A stretch of 64,000 nucleotides of DNA from Vreelandella azerica (GCF_013112225.1 NZ_JABFHI010000004.1:1-64000); one strand, 5' to 3'; positions 39,903 to 49,744 are shown, numbered from the stretch's first letter. A program made the numbers and translations. Notes: generated from the sequence alone by a model not told the origin.

Positions 39903-41360
39903 TTAGCCCAGATCAATGCACAGGTACTTGGTTTCCAGAAACTCTTCCAACCCCTGGTGACCACCTTCACGCCCGAGACCAGAGGCTTTGACGCCGCCAA
40001 AGGGTGCAGCCGCATTGGAAATCAGGCCAGTATTGACGCCTACCATGCCATATTCAAGCGCATCCGACACGCGCCAGACACGCCCCAGGTCACGGCTATA
40101 AAAATAGGAAGCCAGCCCGTATTCAGTATCATTCGCCATATCAATGGCGGTCTGTTCGTCATCGAACGGGAAGATGGCCGCCAGAGGGCCAAAGGTCTCT
40201 TCCTTGGCTACCTTCATATCTTTGGTGACTGCACTGATCAGGGTCGGCGTAAAGAAATTACCGCCCAACGGATGCGGATGCCCACCCAGGATCAGTTCAG
40301 CGCCATTATCAATGGCATCCTGCACATGTTCACTGACTTTCTTGACGGCCTTCTCATCAATCAGCGGGCCAATATTCACTCCTGATTTTGTGCCATCGCC
40401 GACGGTCAGCTCGCTGTTCATCGCCACGGCCAGTTTTTCACAAAAGGCATTGACCACGCTGGATTGCACCAGAAAACGGTTGGTGCATACGCATGTCTGA
40501 CCTGCGTTACGGAACTTGGCCGCCATGGCACCTTCCACGGCTGCATCCAGATCGGCATCTTCGAAGACGATAAAGGGCGCGTTGCCGCCCAGTTCTAGCG
40601 AGATCTTCTGGATATGCTCTGCAGCCTGTGCCATCAGCTGACGACCGACTTCGGTAGAGCCGGTAAAGGTAATCTTGCGTACCTTTGGAGACGTTGTCAT
40701 GGCCTCAGCGATCTCTGCTGCGCTACCCGGCACCACGTTGAAAACGCCGCGAGGTATTCCGGCACGCTCGGCAAGCATTGCCAGCGCCGTAGCGGAAAAC
40801 GGCGTCTGACTGGCCGGTTTCACGACTATGGTACAACCTGCGGCCAAGGCCGCACCCGCCTTGCGGGTAATCATTGCAGCCGGGAAGTTCCATGGCGTGA
40901 TAGCACCCACCACTCCAACAGGATGCTTGGTCACGACGATACGCTGATTGGCTTTGGCCGGAGGAATGGTTTCCCCGTAAACCCGCCGTGCCTCTTCTGC
41001 GAACCAGCGCAGAAAACTGGCCGCGTAGACAATTTCACCCTGAGCTTCTTTAAGCGGTTTTCCCTGCTCGTGGGTCATCAACATGGCCAGATCCTGTTGA
41101 TGTTCCAGCATTAGATCGTGCCACTTCAACAACAGGTCAGCACGCTCCATTGATGTCATCGCCCGCCATGCAGGTAACGCGGCATCAGCAGCATCAATAG
41201 CACGCAGTGTCTCTTCTTTACCCAGCCGTGGCATATCGCCAACAATTTCCTGGGACGCTGGGTTGATGACGTTAATCTGTTCGCCGCTATCGGCAGCAAC
41301 CCAGCTGCCGTCAATATAGGCAAACGGGCAATAAAGCTGAGTTTCTTTAAGCGCTTCCAT
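39903..41360 (-). CDS. gabD: succinate-semialdehyde dehydrogenase (NADP+)
   Basis: 485 residues from the ATG at 41360 behind CAGGAG; upstream in-frame codons to 41396 are not needed. Catalytic Glu in LELGGNAPF, Cys in AGQTCVCTNR, and the C-terminal FGGVKASGLGREGG fit the GabD branch of aldehyde dehydrogenases. It oxidises succinate semialdehyde to succinate in GABA degradation. No gabT is adjacent, so another semialdehyde cannot be excluded. Confidence 0.88.
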   Translation of the reverse strand: MEALKETQLYCPFAYIDGSWVAADSGEQINVINPASQEIVGDMPRLGKEETLRAIDAADAALPAWRAMTSMERADLLLKWHDLMLEHQQDLAMLMTHEQGKPLKEAQGEIVYAASFLRWFAEEARRVYGETIPPAKANQRIVVTKHPVGVVGAITPWNFPAAMITRKAGAALAAGCTIVVKPASQTPFSATALAMLAERAGIPRGVFNVVPGSAAEIAEAMTTSPKVRKITFTGSTEVGRQLMAQAAEHIQKISLELGGNAPFIVFEDADLDAAVEGAMAAKFRNAGQTCVCTNRFLVQSSVVNAFCEKLAVAMNSELTVGDGTKSGVNIGPLIDEKAVKKVSEHVQDAIDNGAELILGGHPHPLGGNFFTPTLISAVTKDMKVAKEETFGPLAAIFPFDDEQTAIDMANDTEYGLASYFYSRDLGRVWRVSDALEYGMVGVNTGLISNAAAPFGGVKASGLGREGGHQGLEEFLETKYLCIDLG

Positions 41361-41496
41361 TTCAGACTCCTGATCAAGGGGTAACCCTATGGGCACATTG
41401 TTGTACCCATGCTAAGACGAAAGCACCCATTTGACCAAGCGCCAAGCGGTTTTGATGACGAAAAAACACCAAATAACCGGTCTTATATTCGATCAC

Positions 41497-42048
41497 CTAG
41501 CTGACCAGCATCAGAAACTCTTGGCGGGTGGCCTGATTGCTGCGGAAATCTCCCAGCATGACTGAAGAACTCATGCTTGAATTTTGCTTCTCGACACCCC
41601 GCATCATCATGCACAGATGGCGAGCCTCAATCACAACCGCAACACCACGCGCTTGGGTAACGTCCTGAACGGCCTCGGCGATTTCACGCGTCAGGTTTTC
41701 CTGAATCTGCATGCGGCGAGCAAACATATCAACAATGCGGGCGAATTTGGATAAGCCCAACACCTTACCGTTGGGTAGATACGCAATATGGCATTTGCCA
41801 ATAAAGGGCAGCAAATGATGTTCACACATCGAATACAGCTCGATATCCTTTACCAGCACCATTTCATCCGTTTGTGACTCAAAAACAGCATTGTTAACTA
41901 TGTCATCAAGGGACTGCTGATATCCAGCGTTCAAAAACTGCATGGCCTTGGCCGCTCGCAGCGGCGTATCCTGAAGCCCTTCCCGTTCAGGGGTTTCGCC
42001 CAACAGCTGGATAATCTGGCGGTAGTGGTAAGCAATCTCATCGGTCAT
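41497..42048 (-). CDS. folE: GTP cyclohydrolase I
   Basis: 183 residues from the ATG at 42048 ([13 protein letters not shown]) with GAGG upstream. The zinc ligands are in CEHHLLPF and RHLCMMMRG, and [15 protein letters not shown] is conserved. The enzyme makes 7,8-dihydroneopterin triphosphate from GTP for folate and queuosine-type pathways. A longer frame to 42102 lacks homology-like sequence. Confidence 0.95.
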   Translation of the reverse strand: MTDEIAYHYRQIIQLLGETPEREGLQDTPLRAAKAMQFLNAGYQQSLDDIVNNAVFESQTDEMVLVKDIELYSMCEHHLLPFIGKCHIAYLPNGKVLGLSKFARIVDMFARRMQIQENLTREIAEAVQDVTQARGVAVVIEARHLCMMMRGVEKQNSSMSSSVMLGDFRSNQATRQEFLMLVS

Positions 42049-42399
42049 ATTTGGCCTCGTCAGTCCAAGGGACGCTTGCACGGCAAACCTTAAATGTATC
42101 ATTCAGATGATTAATAAGAGCTTACATAAGCAAAGCGAAAAATATAGTACAGAAAATATACTTAAAATAGTTTTTGTACAACTATAAATTGGCAACTGGA
42201 TATTCTAGCTTACTTTGCCAGTCCGATGTCACAGGAAAGCAACCTCAAGTAACATCATGGACCCGAGTAAGATTTTTTAACTCATCGGCGCTGTGGCAGA
42301 GTGACACGCGCATCTGCCTACCTATAATGACTGTGGTATCATCCATTACCAATTATTAGCGTCTTCTACAGCACACATGATCAAAAGCGAGATTCCGCC
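42049..42399. other. non-coding AT-rich region between folE and the secreted acidic protein
   Basis: About 350 bases with no plausible gene. Several TATA-like stretches (near 42150-42190) could be promoters for either divergent gene. No hairpin or operator stood out. Confidence 0.4.
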
Positions 42400-42969
42400 A
42401 TGTTAATGAGACCGTCACCATTGCAACCATCCATTAAATTATCTGCCACCTGGTTCAGTGTGCTGATGGCACCTTTAATGGCAACGCCTTTGTTTGCCGC
42501 TGATGCCGCCCTGGTATTACCAGAACGTGCCACCGTCGGCGTGGAATTTACTGAAAATGTTGCCTTTGCTGAGGGCGAAAATAACCGCGAAAATATTTTA
42601 TTGCGCCCTAATCATGACGTTGATGCCTCCCATCAGTTACCGCAATACTGCGTCATCATTGGCGATGCCGTACGTTCAGGCGAGCGTGTACGCATTACCG
42701 CGCATGACGTTACCTGCATTGAGGCAGAAGACGCGGACAGTGCCATATTCTCAGGCGAGATGGATGGCGGCGTTTACGACACTGACGGCCAGTATGGTCT
42801 GACGTGTGAAGACAGCACTTGCACTTTCTTGCCCAGCAAAGGATTCATGCTGACTCTGAATGAAACCCTGGAAATAGAAGCCCAGGACAATCCCTCTGCA
42901 GAAATCAATGCCCAGCGCCGCCAGGCGGGCCAGGAAAATAACGAAGAAGGCCAGCCAGAAGATGAGTAA
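42400..42969 (+). CDS. secreted acidic protein of unknown function
   Basis: 189 residues. A signal peptide is present (KLSATWFSVLMAPLMATPLFA, cleavage after FAADA-type site). The mature part is strongly acidic with four Cys (YCVIIG, VTCIEA, LTCEDSTCTF) that could form disulfides, and ends in a Glu/Gln/Asn-rich tail. An acidic secreted protein suits a halophile. Family not recognised. The ATG at 42406 is an alternative start. Confidence 0.7.
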   Translation: MLMRPSPLQPSIKLSATWFSVLMAPLMATPLFAADAALVLPERATVGVEFTENVAFAEGENNRENILLRPNHDVDASHQLPQYCVIIGDAVRSGERVRITAHDVTCIEAEDADSAIFSGEMDGGVYDTDGQYGLTCEDSTCTFLPSKGFMLTLNETLEIEAQDNPSAEINAQRRQAGQENNEEGQPEDE

Positions 42970-43035
42970 TGCTAGCGTTTAAAATGCAAGGCTGATTGAT
43001 TGGCTTTACTATCTATGATTAAGCAGTTAGCTGAC

Positions 43036-43081
43036 AACAACTTGGCCCTGATAAAGCAGACTTTATCAGGGCCAAGTTGTT
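43036..43081. repeat. perfect 21-bp inverted repeat with four-base loop
   Basis: Left arm 43036-43056 and right arm 43061-43081 are exact reverse complements around CAGA. There is no T tract on either strand. It lies between converging genes. Confidence 0.8.
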
Positions 43082-43121
43082 ATGAGCTGATCATCCAGCA
43101 TTCAGATTGCACAGTGGCGTA

Positions 43122-44096
43122 TCAAGCCAGCCATTTGGGCGCTCCCATCTGTAAATGCTGCTGTTCCAACTGGCGGAGCTGCTGATCCCAATAACCGCTA
43201 TTGGCAAACCATGGAAAAGCCAGCGGAAATGCTGGGTCATCCCAACGCTGAACCAGCCAGGCGCTATGACGCATCAGGCGATAACTGCGCAGCGGCTCTA
43301 CCAATGCCAGTTGGTGGTCTGGAAACGTCAGCGATTCTTCATAGCCTTCACTGAGCTCACTTAACTGCGCGCGCTGAGCCTGAGGTTCATCCACTGCCAG
43401 CAGCATCCAGATATCCTGAATCGCGGGCGCCATCATGCAATCATCAAAGTCCACCAGGCTGAAATGGGTCTCGCGGCCCAGCACATTGCCCAGATGACAG
43501 TCGCCATGGCAGCGAATCAGCTCCATCGACGGTGGCAATGCCTTTTCCACACTATTTATCAACTGTGTGCTAATGCGTTCATAAGCACGCTGCTGGTGCC
43601 GGGTTAAATGACCGCTACCCAGCACTTGCTGTTGAGCCGCCGTCATACCCTCCACCACCGATAAGCTTGGTCGATGCTGGAAGGTTCCTCGCCTGGCGAC
43701 GGTATGCATTTTGCCAATCACTTGTCCCATGGCAAACAGATGCTCGGGGTTATCCAGCTCCGGCGCTTGGCCCGCACAATACTCAAACAGTGCAAAGCTG
43801 AAACCAGCATGTTCGTGCAGCGATACACCATCGGCATTTCGCCATGCCTTACCCACGGGCACACCGGCGGCATCCAGTTCATTGAGGTAGTCATGCTCTT
43901 CCTGAATCGCCGCTTTCGACCAGCGCTGAGGCCGGTAGAACTTCACTATCCAGCGGCGCCCCTCATCATTGCGAAACATCAAAACACGGTTTTCATAGCT
44001 GTTTAGCGCAAAGGGCTCGCTGTCGGGCTGGATGCCCAGACGCTCAATGGCCGTCATGATGACATCTGGCGAAAGAGCACTATAGGGATGGCTCAT
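43122..44096 (-). CDS. srkA: stress-response serine/threonine kinase SrkA (YihE)
   Basis: 324 residues from the ATG at 44096 with GGAGAG upstream. The kinase core is clear: NSYENRVLMFRNDEGRRWIVKFYRP, catalytic loop RCHGDCHLGNVL and metal site LVDFDDCMMAP. In E. coli SrkA counters stress-induced death, including oxidative stress and that linked to Cpx/MazF. Confidence 0.94.
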   Translation of the reverse strand: MSHPYSALSPDVIMTAIERLGIQPDSEPFALNSYENRVLMFRNDEGRRWIVKFYRPQRWSKAAIQEEHDYLNELDAAGVPVGKAWRNADGVSLHEHAGFSFALFEYCAGQAPELDNPEHLFAMGQVIGKMHTVARRGTFQHRPSLSVVEGMTAAQQQVLGSGHLTRHQQRAYERISTQLINSVEKALPPSMELIRCHGDCHLGNVLGRETHFSLVDFDDCMMAPAIQDIWMLLAVDEPQAQRAQLSELSEGYEESLTFPDHQLALVEPLRSYRLMRHSAWLVQRWDDPAFPLAFPWFANSGYWDQQLRQLEQQHLQMGAPKWLA

Positions 44097-44125
44097 CAAT
44101 CTCTCCATGAAAATCCCCTAGGGTA

Positions 44126-44854
44126 TCACTCAAGCCCCAAGGGTGTACGGGCAAATGATACTACCGCCACATTCTGTGCACCCGCCGCGAGCGCTGCTCT
44201 GGCCAGAGACTGCGCAGTGGCCCCTGTGGTCACCACATCATCAACGATAACAACCTTTTCAGCTGACGCCAGGTGCAGCTGAAAAGCGCCGCTCAGGTTA
44301 TCCCGCCGCCCCTGACGCCCCAACAGGCGCTGACTGGGCGTATCCACAAGCCGGGTAGCGTTTATCACTGGCAAGCCAAGATGATGGCCTAGCTGACGAG
44401 CAAACCAGTCGGCCTGATTAAAACCACGCTCGCGCGCTCGGCCTGCAAACAGTGGAACGGGCACCAGTACATCTGCCTCCCAACCCGGCTTTCCATCACA
44501 CTTCAGTGCTTCCAGATACAGATCAACCATCAAGTAGCCTGAGCGAGGCGAAGCCTCAAACTTGAAGCCATGCACCAGCTGGCGAATAGGCCCCTCGTAG
44601 AGAAAAGGCACGTGGGCGCCTGAAAACGCTGGTAGTTCGCTGCGACAATGCCGACAAAGCGATTGCTGTGATGACGCCAGTGGTTCTGCGCAGCGAGCGC
44701 AACACCGCTGGTTCCACGGCAATCCGTCAAAACACTCCTGACACCAGGCCTTATCTACTGCAGTTTGCCCTAGACAGAAAGCACAATGCCCTGGCAACGC
44801 CCTGCGCAGGCGCTTCTCAAGCCCGGATAAACCTGCATACCAAACCGTTTTCAT
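44126..44854 (-). CDS. comF: ComF-family amidophosphoribosyltransferase-like protein
   Basis: About 242 residues. N-terminal zinc-finger-like Cys pairs (HCAFCLG, WCQEC, CCARCAEP, LCRHC) lead to a phosphoribosyltransferase domain with VVIVDDVVTTGATA. Two ATGs are possible; the ribosome site GGAGG is better spaced for 44854 than for 44860. ComF-type proteins are needed for DNA uptake in competent bacteria, but the family is widespread. Confidence 0.92.
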   Translation of the reverse strand: MKTVWYAGLSGLEKRLRRALPGHCAFCLGQTAVDKAWCQECFDGLPWNQRCCARCAEPLASSQQSLCRHCRSELPAFSGAHVPFLYEGPIRQLVHGFKFEASPRSGYLMVDLYLEALKCDGKPGWEADVLVPVPLFAGRARERGFNQADWFARQLGHHLGLPVINATRLVDTPSQRLLGRQGRRDNLSGAFQLHLASAEKVVIVDDVVTTGATAQSLARAALAAGAQNVAVVSFARTPLGLE

Positions 44855-44937
44855 ACCCATTTCCTCCCTGAATCGCTGCTAACCTGTCCTGCCCGAATCA
44901 CCACTCCTCTTTCTTCACTCAATAAGCACATTGATTC

Positions 44938-44965
44938 TTGACATTAACGGCATAATTGCTATTAT
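44938..44965 (+). promoter_or_regulatory. sigma-70 promoter of tRNA-Leu
   Basis: TTGACA at 44938-44943 and TATTAT at 44960-44965, spaced 16 bases, with GCGCC just downstream as in stringently controlled stable-RNA promoters. Confidence 0.8.
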
Positions 44966-44978
44966 ACGCGCCAGTTGT

Positions 44979-45063
<85 letters not shown>

Positions 45064-45285
45064 ACATGATTTAATTCCCTCCTGAAAAGCATGTCTCGTG
45101 CTTCTAGCAGTTCCTACCTTTTTGTCTTAGCAAAAATCATAGCGTCAAAAAACATCGCCAAACACTGTCTATATTATCAAATAGCTAACGCCGTGACTGA
45201 ATGGTCACGGCCTGCACTATATTTATAACGTGCTAGACTAAGATTGAAGTCAACCGCTCAAATCAATAGCCAAGAGGACTTTGTC

Positions 45286-45573
45286 ATGTCCGAACGTAAT
45301 GAATATATCGACAAGGCCAAAGCTAGAATCGACCAGTGGAACGCCGAGATCGACAAGATGAAGGCGAAAGCTGATGAATCTGAGGCGGATGCAAAGATTG
45401 AATATCAGAAGCAACTTGACAAAGCACGCCAGCAACGCGACGAGGCTGAGGCAAAACTGAAGGAAATGCGCGAAGCCAGCGACGATGCCTGGCAAGAGAT
45501 GAAAGCAGGATTTGATAGCGCCTGGGACAGCATTTCCAGCGCCTTCGATAACGCCAGGAATCGCTTCAAATAA
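45286..45573 (+). CDS. short coiled-coil protein
   Basis: 95 residues from MSERNEYIDKAKARID, with GAGGA upstream; the frame extends to 45244 but the earlier part is untypical. The sequence is nearly all Ala/Lys/Glu/Gln heptad-like helix, about residues 4-75, then an Asp/Phe/Ser tail. It looks like small cytoplasmic stress-related coiled-coil proteins. Function unknown. Confidence 0.7.
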   Translation: MSERNEYIDKAKARIDQWNAEIDKMKAKADESEADAKIEYQKQLDKARQQRDEAEAKLKEMREASDDAWQEMKAGFDSAWDSISSAFDNARNRFK

Positions 45574-45912
45574 GCCAGAGAGCGATGATGTTGGGTCGGC
45601 TTGTAGGCTATCGAAGCCGTTTCCAGCGTCATCAACCTGCCCGCCGCCCTTTTTGTTGGGCGGCGAGCAACGCATTAGAAAGCTATATACAGTCATGCCA
45701 GCTATGTATCAGCGATTACACTCTTGTCCGCATACACTGAGCGCAACAACTAAGTATTTCGCTAAGGCGTTGCCTTATACCTTTACATCAAACTCAGTAT
45801 TGAAGAACTTGCCAGCATCCAGGTAGAGCAAAATCAAAGGATGAACCTTCGCGATATCGCCCTCCTCCTCGGGCTATCCAACACTCAGAGCCTGCAGCCG
45901 CCCAATGAATAT
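45574..45912. other. region between the coiled-coil gene and the IS element
   Basis: Holds a GC hairpin CGCCGCCC-TTTTTGTT-GGGCGGCG at 45642-45665, which may end the coiled-coil gene's transcript. A frame from 45766 is open up to the IS and encodes MNLRDIALLLGLSNTQSL near its end. That frame continues without a stop across the target duplication on the other side to 47234. No family was recognised. Confidence 0.45.
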
Positions 45913-45980
45913 TGAGGTGGACCCAATCAGTTGGACAACCTGATGGTATCCCTAAGCTATAATCCGGTTGTTTCCCTGAC

Positions 45981-46840
45981 TCAGGCTGCCAGAGATATGG
46001 GTTGCCCGTAGTACACCTCATCGGGCGTTTGGTAATCAAGGGTTTGGTGGTACCGGGTCTGATTGTAATGCCAGAAGTACCGGTGGAGCGCCTGCTTCAA
46101 GTGTTGTCCATCCTCGAAAGCGGCAAGGTAAACACACTCGTATTTGACGCTGCGCCAGAGCCGTTCCACGAATATATTGTCATGGTAGCAGCCCTTGCCG
46201 TCCATGCTGATCCGGATGCCATGATCTTTGAGAACGTTTGTGAAGGCCTCACTGGTGAACTGGACACCCTGATCGGTATTGAAGATCTCCGGCGCTCCAT
46301 GGCGCTGTAGAGCCTCCTCCAGGACATCGACACAAAAGTCTGTGTCCATGGTGTTGGAGACCCGCCAGGACAGCACCTTGCGGCTGTACCAGTCGATGAT
46401 GGCGACCAGATACATGAAGCCCCGGGCCAGCGGAATATAGCTGATATCTGTTGCCCACACCTGGTTGGGGCGGTCGATTTTCAGCCCTTTGAGCAGGTAC
46501 GGATAAACCTTGTGCCCGTCGCCCGGAATGCTGGTTCTGGGGCGTGGATACACCGCCTGAATGCCCATGGTGCGCATCAGCCTCTGCACCCGCTTCCGAT
46601 TGACCCGATAGCCCTGGTGCTGCAAATGGGCACGCATCTTGCGAGAGCCATAGTACGGCGTTTCCAGGTGTTGCTGATCAATCAGATACATCAGGTCCAG
46701 ATCCTCCTGACATGGCTCACGAGGGACGTAGTACACCGATGAGCGGCTCAGCTTGAGCAGCTCGCACTGGCGTGAAAGACTGATTTGGGATGACCACGCT
46801 CGATCATTGCCAACCGCTGTTGGCGGCTTACTGATCGAGC
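45981..46840 (-). CDS. IS3-family transposase OrfB (DDE integrase domain), with an internal frame break
   Basis: The integrase core is complete: WATDISYIPL, FNTDQGVQFTS and the Glu in NIFVERLWRSVKYE form the DDE triad. In IS3 elements OrfB is made by -1 frameshifting from orfA, and TTTTTTG at the end of orfA (about 46845-46851) is a suitable slippery site. The -1 frame from there gives QQRLAMIERGHP and is lost at GGG 46787-46789. One more base gives HPQISLSRQCELL. As written, no single frame links the slippery site to the DDE domain. Start coordinate is approximate. Confidence 0.85.
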
Positions 46841-47112
46841 TTGCGCGACAAAAAATCGCGTTCCACCGTCAGTCGACCAATCTCACGGTACAGCTCGTCT
46901 GTGCTGGGCTCATCGGATTGCTTGCCGACCTTCTTCTTGCCTTCGAAGAGGTCGGTAGCGTTCTCCAGCAAGTCGCGCTTCCAGGTGCTGACCATGGTGG
47001 GGTGGATCTGAAAACGAGCAGCAATTTCGGATGTGGTCTGGTCGCCCTTGATGGCGGCCAGAGCGACTTTGGACTTGAATGATGCGCTGTATTGTTTGCG
47101 TTTCTTGCTCAT
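46828..47112 (-). CDS. IS3-family OrfA (helix-turn-helix)
   Basis: 94 residues, MSKKRKQYSASFKSKVALAAI being the standard N-terminus, with helix-turn-helix TTSEIAARFQIHPTMVSTWK and a leucine-zipper-like C-terminal stretch. GGAGGAG precedes the ATG. It ends just past the slippery TTTTTTG. Confidence 0.93.
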   Translation of the reverse strand: MSKKRKQYSASFKSKVALAAIKGDQTTSEIAARFQIHPTMVSTWKRDLLENATDLFEGKKKVGKQSDEPSTDELYREIGRLTVERDFLSRKLDQ

Positions 47113-47382
47113 GATTCTCCTCCTTGTGGAGATGATGAATCATAGCTTAGGCACCTGTCCAAATTTTGGGGTCCACTTCATATCAAATGACAGATAACCT
47201 GGCTACTTTTAACGAATCACTCAATACACTCTAGGTTATTTCTCAAACCACGCTCTACAGATCGAGCAGTTTTTTTCCCGCCATAGCACCGTCCTTCTCA
47301 ATCAGTGGCACTATCCGCCATTGTAAATTTTTTAGAAACATTTCATGCTGCGCATCCTTAGTTAATATTTACAGGTGCCGCA

Positions 47383-48465
47383 GTGAAGTCCGTTCAACAT
47401 CATGCTCACTACATTTGCTGTCTTCTCACGTTTTCCATCGTCATACCCAGCACAGCATGGTCAGATATCGTGGTGGGATCATGGAATATACGCAATCTTG
47501 GCTGGGACAACGGCAAGAGTTTCGAGCACGTTGCTCATGTGACTCAGCATTTTGATCTCCTGGCCATACAGGAAGTAATGAATGAAGAAGCCATTCATAA
47601 ATTGGAGCGCGCACTCGAAGCTTCTTCAGAGGAAGAATGGTCATCAATGGCTAGCCATGCATTAGGCGAATCCAGTTATCGTGAGCACTACGCTTTTATG
47701 TGGCGAGACAGCACCGTCGAATACGCTGACGGTGCTGTCGTCTTTATTGACAACAGAGATGCCTTTGCTCGTGAACCTTATTCCGCCAGGTTTCGCAGCC
47801 TCGAAAGTGGCACTACCTTTGCACTGGCCAACGTGCATGTTACTTATGGCGACAGCATTAGTGACCGACTCCCCGAAATAGACGCGCTAGCAGATTATTG
47901 GCAATGGATGAGCGAGGTATACCCCGATACTCCAAGGCTATTGGCCGGTGATTTTAACCTTGCGCCCTCTCACTCAGGCTGGGAAGCCATGTCATCGGTT
48001 GGGGCTTATCCACTGATAACGGAAGGTGCTTCAACGCTGGGGATGTCCAACGGTGAATACGCCAACCTCTACGACAATATCTGGTTGAACGAAGATCACT
48101 CACTGAATATTTCAGACCACGGGATCTTTTACTTCCCTGACATACTGAATATCAGCCACAGCGAAGTGCGTGACACTGTTTCAGACCATGCCCCCGTTTA
48201 TTTGACTTTGGGTAACGCTGAACTTACTCCCATCTCTATGGAAGATGGGGAAGTTACATCGCTATCTTCCACAAAACCGTCCTGTGTCGACCTGAATACT
48301 GCCTCGGCATCAGAGCTTGACACTCTTCCACATATCGGGCCTGCCAGAGCGCAAGACATTATCGAGTTACGCCCTTGGTCAGATTTGAACGAACTAACCC
48401 GCATCTCTGGCTTAGGAGACTTTCATCTCGATGCCATCACGTTGAGCAACCGTGTTTGCCAGTAA
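47383..48465 (+). CDS. secreted EEP-superfamily nuclease with C-terminal helix-hairpin-helix
   Basis: 360 residues from GTG. A signal peptide (HYICCLLTFSIVIPSTAWS) is followed by an EEP/DNase I-like domain: GSWNIRNLGW, AIQEVM, LAGDFNLAP, DTVSDHAPVYL. After a linker the last 65 residues, CVDLNTASASELDTLPHIGPARAQDIIELR, are a ComEA-like helix-hairpin-helix that binds DNA. This suggests an extracellular or periplasmic DNase. The gene starts about 200 bp after the IS element and shares no strong sequence with the other EEP protein at 13.5 kb. Confidence 0.82.
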   Translation: MKSVQHHAHYICCLLTFSIVIPSTAWSDIVVGSWNIRNLGWDNGKSFEHVAHVTQHFDLLAIQEVMNEEAIHKLERALEASSEEEWSSMASHALGESSYREHYAFMWRDSTVEYADGAVVFIDNRDAFAREPYSARFRSLESGTTFALANVHVTYGDSISDRLPEIDALADYWQWMSEVYPDTPRLLAGDFNLAPSHSGWEAMSSVGAYPLITEGASTLGMSNGEYANLYDNIWLNEDHSLNISDHGIFYFPDILNISHSEVRDTVSDHAPVYLTLGNAELTPISMEDGEVTSLSSTKPSCVDLNTASASELDTLPHIGPARAQDIIELRPWSDLNELTRISGLGDFHLDAITLSNRVCQ

Positions 48466-48484
48466 TTACAATCTATTCTGACGA

Positions 48485-49594
48485 TTACGACTCAAGTATT
48501 GCGTCAACGCCTGCGCTAGCAGCCTCTATTGCCCCCGCCAGGTAGCCTGGAAACTGCTGCCCCCACTCGCTCCCAATGCCAATCAGGCAGCCGCTCCAGA
48601 CGCCGTCTTGTGCTTTGATGGCCGGTGCCGTTGGGTGCTGGCCAGACGACCCATGCCTGTCATCTTGCGTGGTGGTATAAGGCTCGTAGGCCCAATCCTT
48701 GATGATATCAACATCAGGATGGGCGGCTTGGGGGCCAAACAGGCGAGATAGCTGAGCACGGCACTCCTGAACAAGCACATCATTACCCATACGCTGACGC
48801 GTGGCCGCTGGCGTGTTAAAAAAGCCGAACAGCGCTGCTTTTCCATCCGGCATAGAGGCATCATGAATCTCGCCCAAGGGGCCACTCAGGCTGCGGGCTT
48901 CACCCGAAAGGCCTTGAGCGCGCCAGAAAGGCGTTTTAAATAACGCCACGTATTTGGCATGCGGCGCCATCCAGGTCGGCGTATTTTGCCACTGACTGGA
49001 AAGCTCAGCCGGCAAGGCGGGTGAAAATGCCATGTTGGCCGCCAAACGCGGTGGCATGGCCAGCAGCACCTGATCAGCGTGCCAGGTATGACGTTTGCCG
49101 TGAGCATCCTGGCTATGAACTTCCAAATCAGATGCCGCCCTATGCAGCGCTTGCACCGGCTGACCGAACATCACACTGGTGTTTTCAAGTGACTGATAGA
49201 GGGCTTGCGTCAACGCCTGCATACCGCCGACCAGGCGCATTGAAGGCGGTGAATTCACAAAGCCCTGCACACGCTGCGCAGCCATTGACGATGATCGCTC
49301 AATCAGCATATCGCCCTGTTCAAACTGAGCAAACGCCTGCAACCCCAAAGTTTGAACAAGCTCCGCCATCTGATGTTGAAAACCAGGCCAGAACCAGGAC
49401 GGCCCCAAATCAAACCCGGCTATCTCCACAGCGGGGAAAGCGGGATGATCCGGCGAAGTTGAAACGATACGGCCACCCAGTCTTTCACGCGCTTCAAGCA
49501 GCACAATGTCCGTCACGTCTCTTTTTTCAAGCAAGTGAGCCGCATATAGACCCGCCAGGCCAGCTCCCACGATTACGGTGCCTGTTTTCTGCAT
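48485..49594 (-). CDS. FAD-dependent amine oxidase family protein
   Basis: 369 residues. The N-terminal FAD site VIVGAGLAGLYAAHLLEKRD, the LLEARERLGGRI block and a C-terminal motif near GIGSEWGQQFPGYLAGAIEAA are typical of flavin monoamine oxidases. It is short for the family (often 430 or more), with some loss in the substrate domain. Substrate unknown. Confidence 0.83.
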   Translation of the reverse strand: MQKTGTVIVGAGLAGLYAAHLLEKRDVTDIVLLEARERLGGRIVSTSPDHPAFPAVEIAGFDLGPSWFWPGFQHQMAELVQTLGLQAFAQFEQGDMLIERSSSMAAQRVQGFVNSPPSMRLVGGMQALTQALYQSLENTSVMFGQPVQALHRAASDLEVHSQDAHGKRHTWHADQVLLAMPPRLAANMAFSPALPAELSSQWQNTPTWMAPHAKYVALFKTPFWRAQGLSGEARSLSGPLGEIHDASMPDGKAALFGFFNTPAATRQRMGNDVLVQECRAQLSRLFGPQAAHPDVDIIKDWAYEPYTTTQDDRHGSSGQHPTAPAIKAQDGVWSGCLIGIGSEWGQQFPGYLAGAIEAASAGVDAILES

Positions 49595-49744
49595 GAGTTA
49601 TGCCCCAATAGCGTTGACAACTGATAGCCACGGCCTGTTGATAGTGCCGTGAGAGGGTTCCAAGGTTTACCACCCCGCCTGGGCGATAATTGACGCGTTT
49701 TTCGGGTTGTCACAGCAACGGAGTAGCTGCCCAGGGTCAAGCGG

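Larger units (their letters stand above)
45913..47180 (-). mobile_element. IS3-family insertion sequence, 1268 bp
   Basis: Ends begin TGAGGTGGACCC and TGAAGTGGACCC. The 25-bp terminal inverted repeats agree at about 20 positions and finish with TTGGACA. The element is flanked by the 3-bp duplication TAT (45910-45912 and 47181-47183). It carries overlapping orfA and orfB on the minus strand, the usual IS3 layout, with the 5'-TG...CA-3' ends of that family. Confidence 0.9.
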
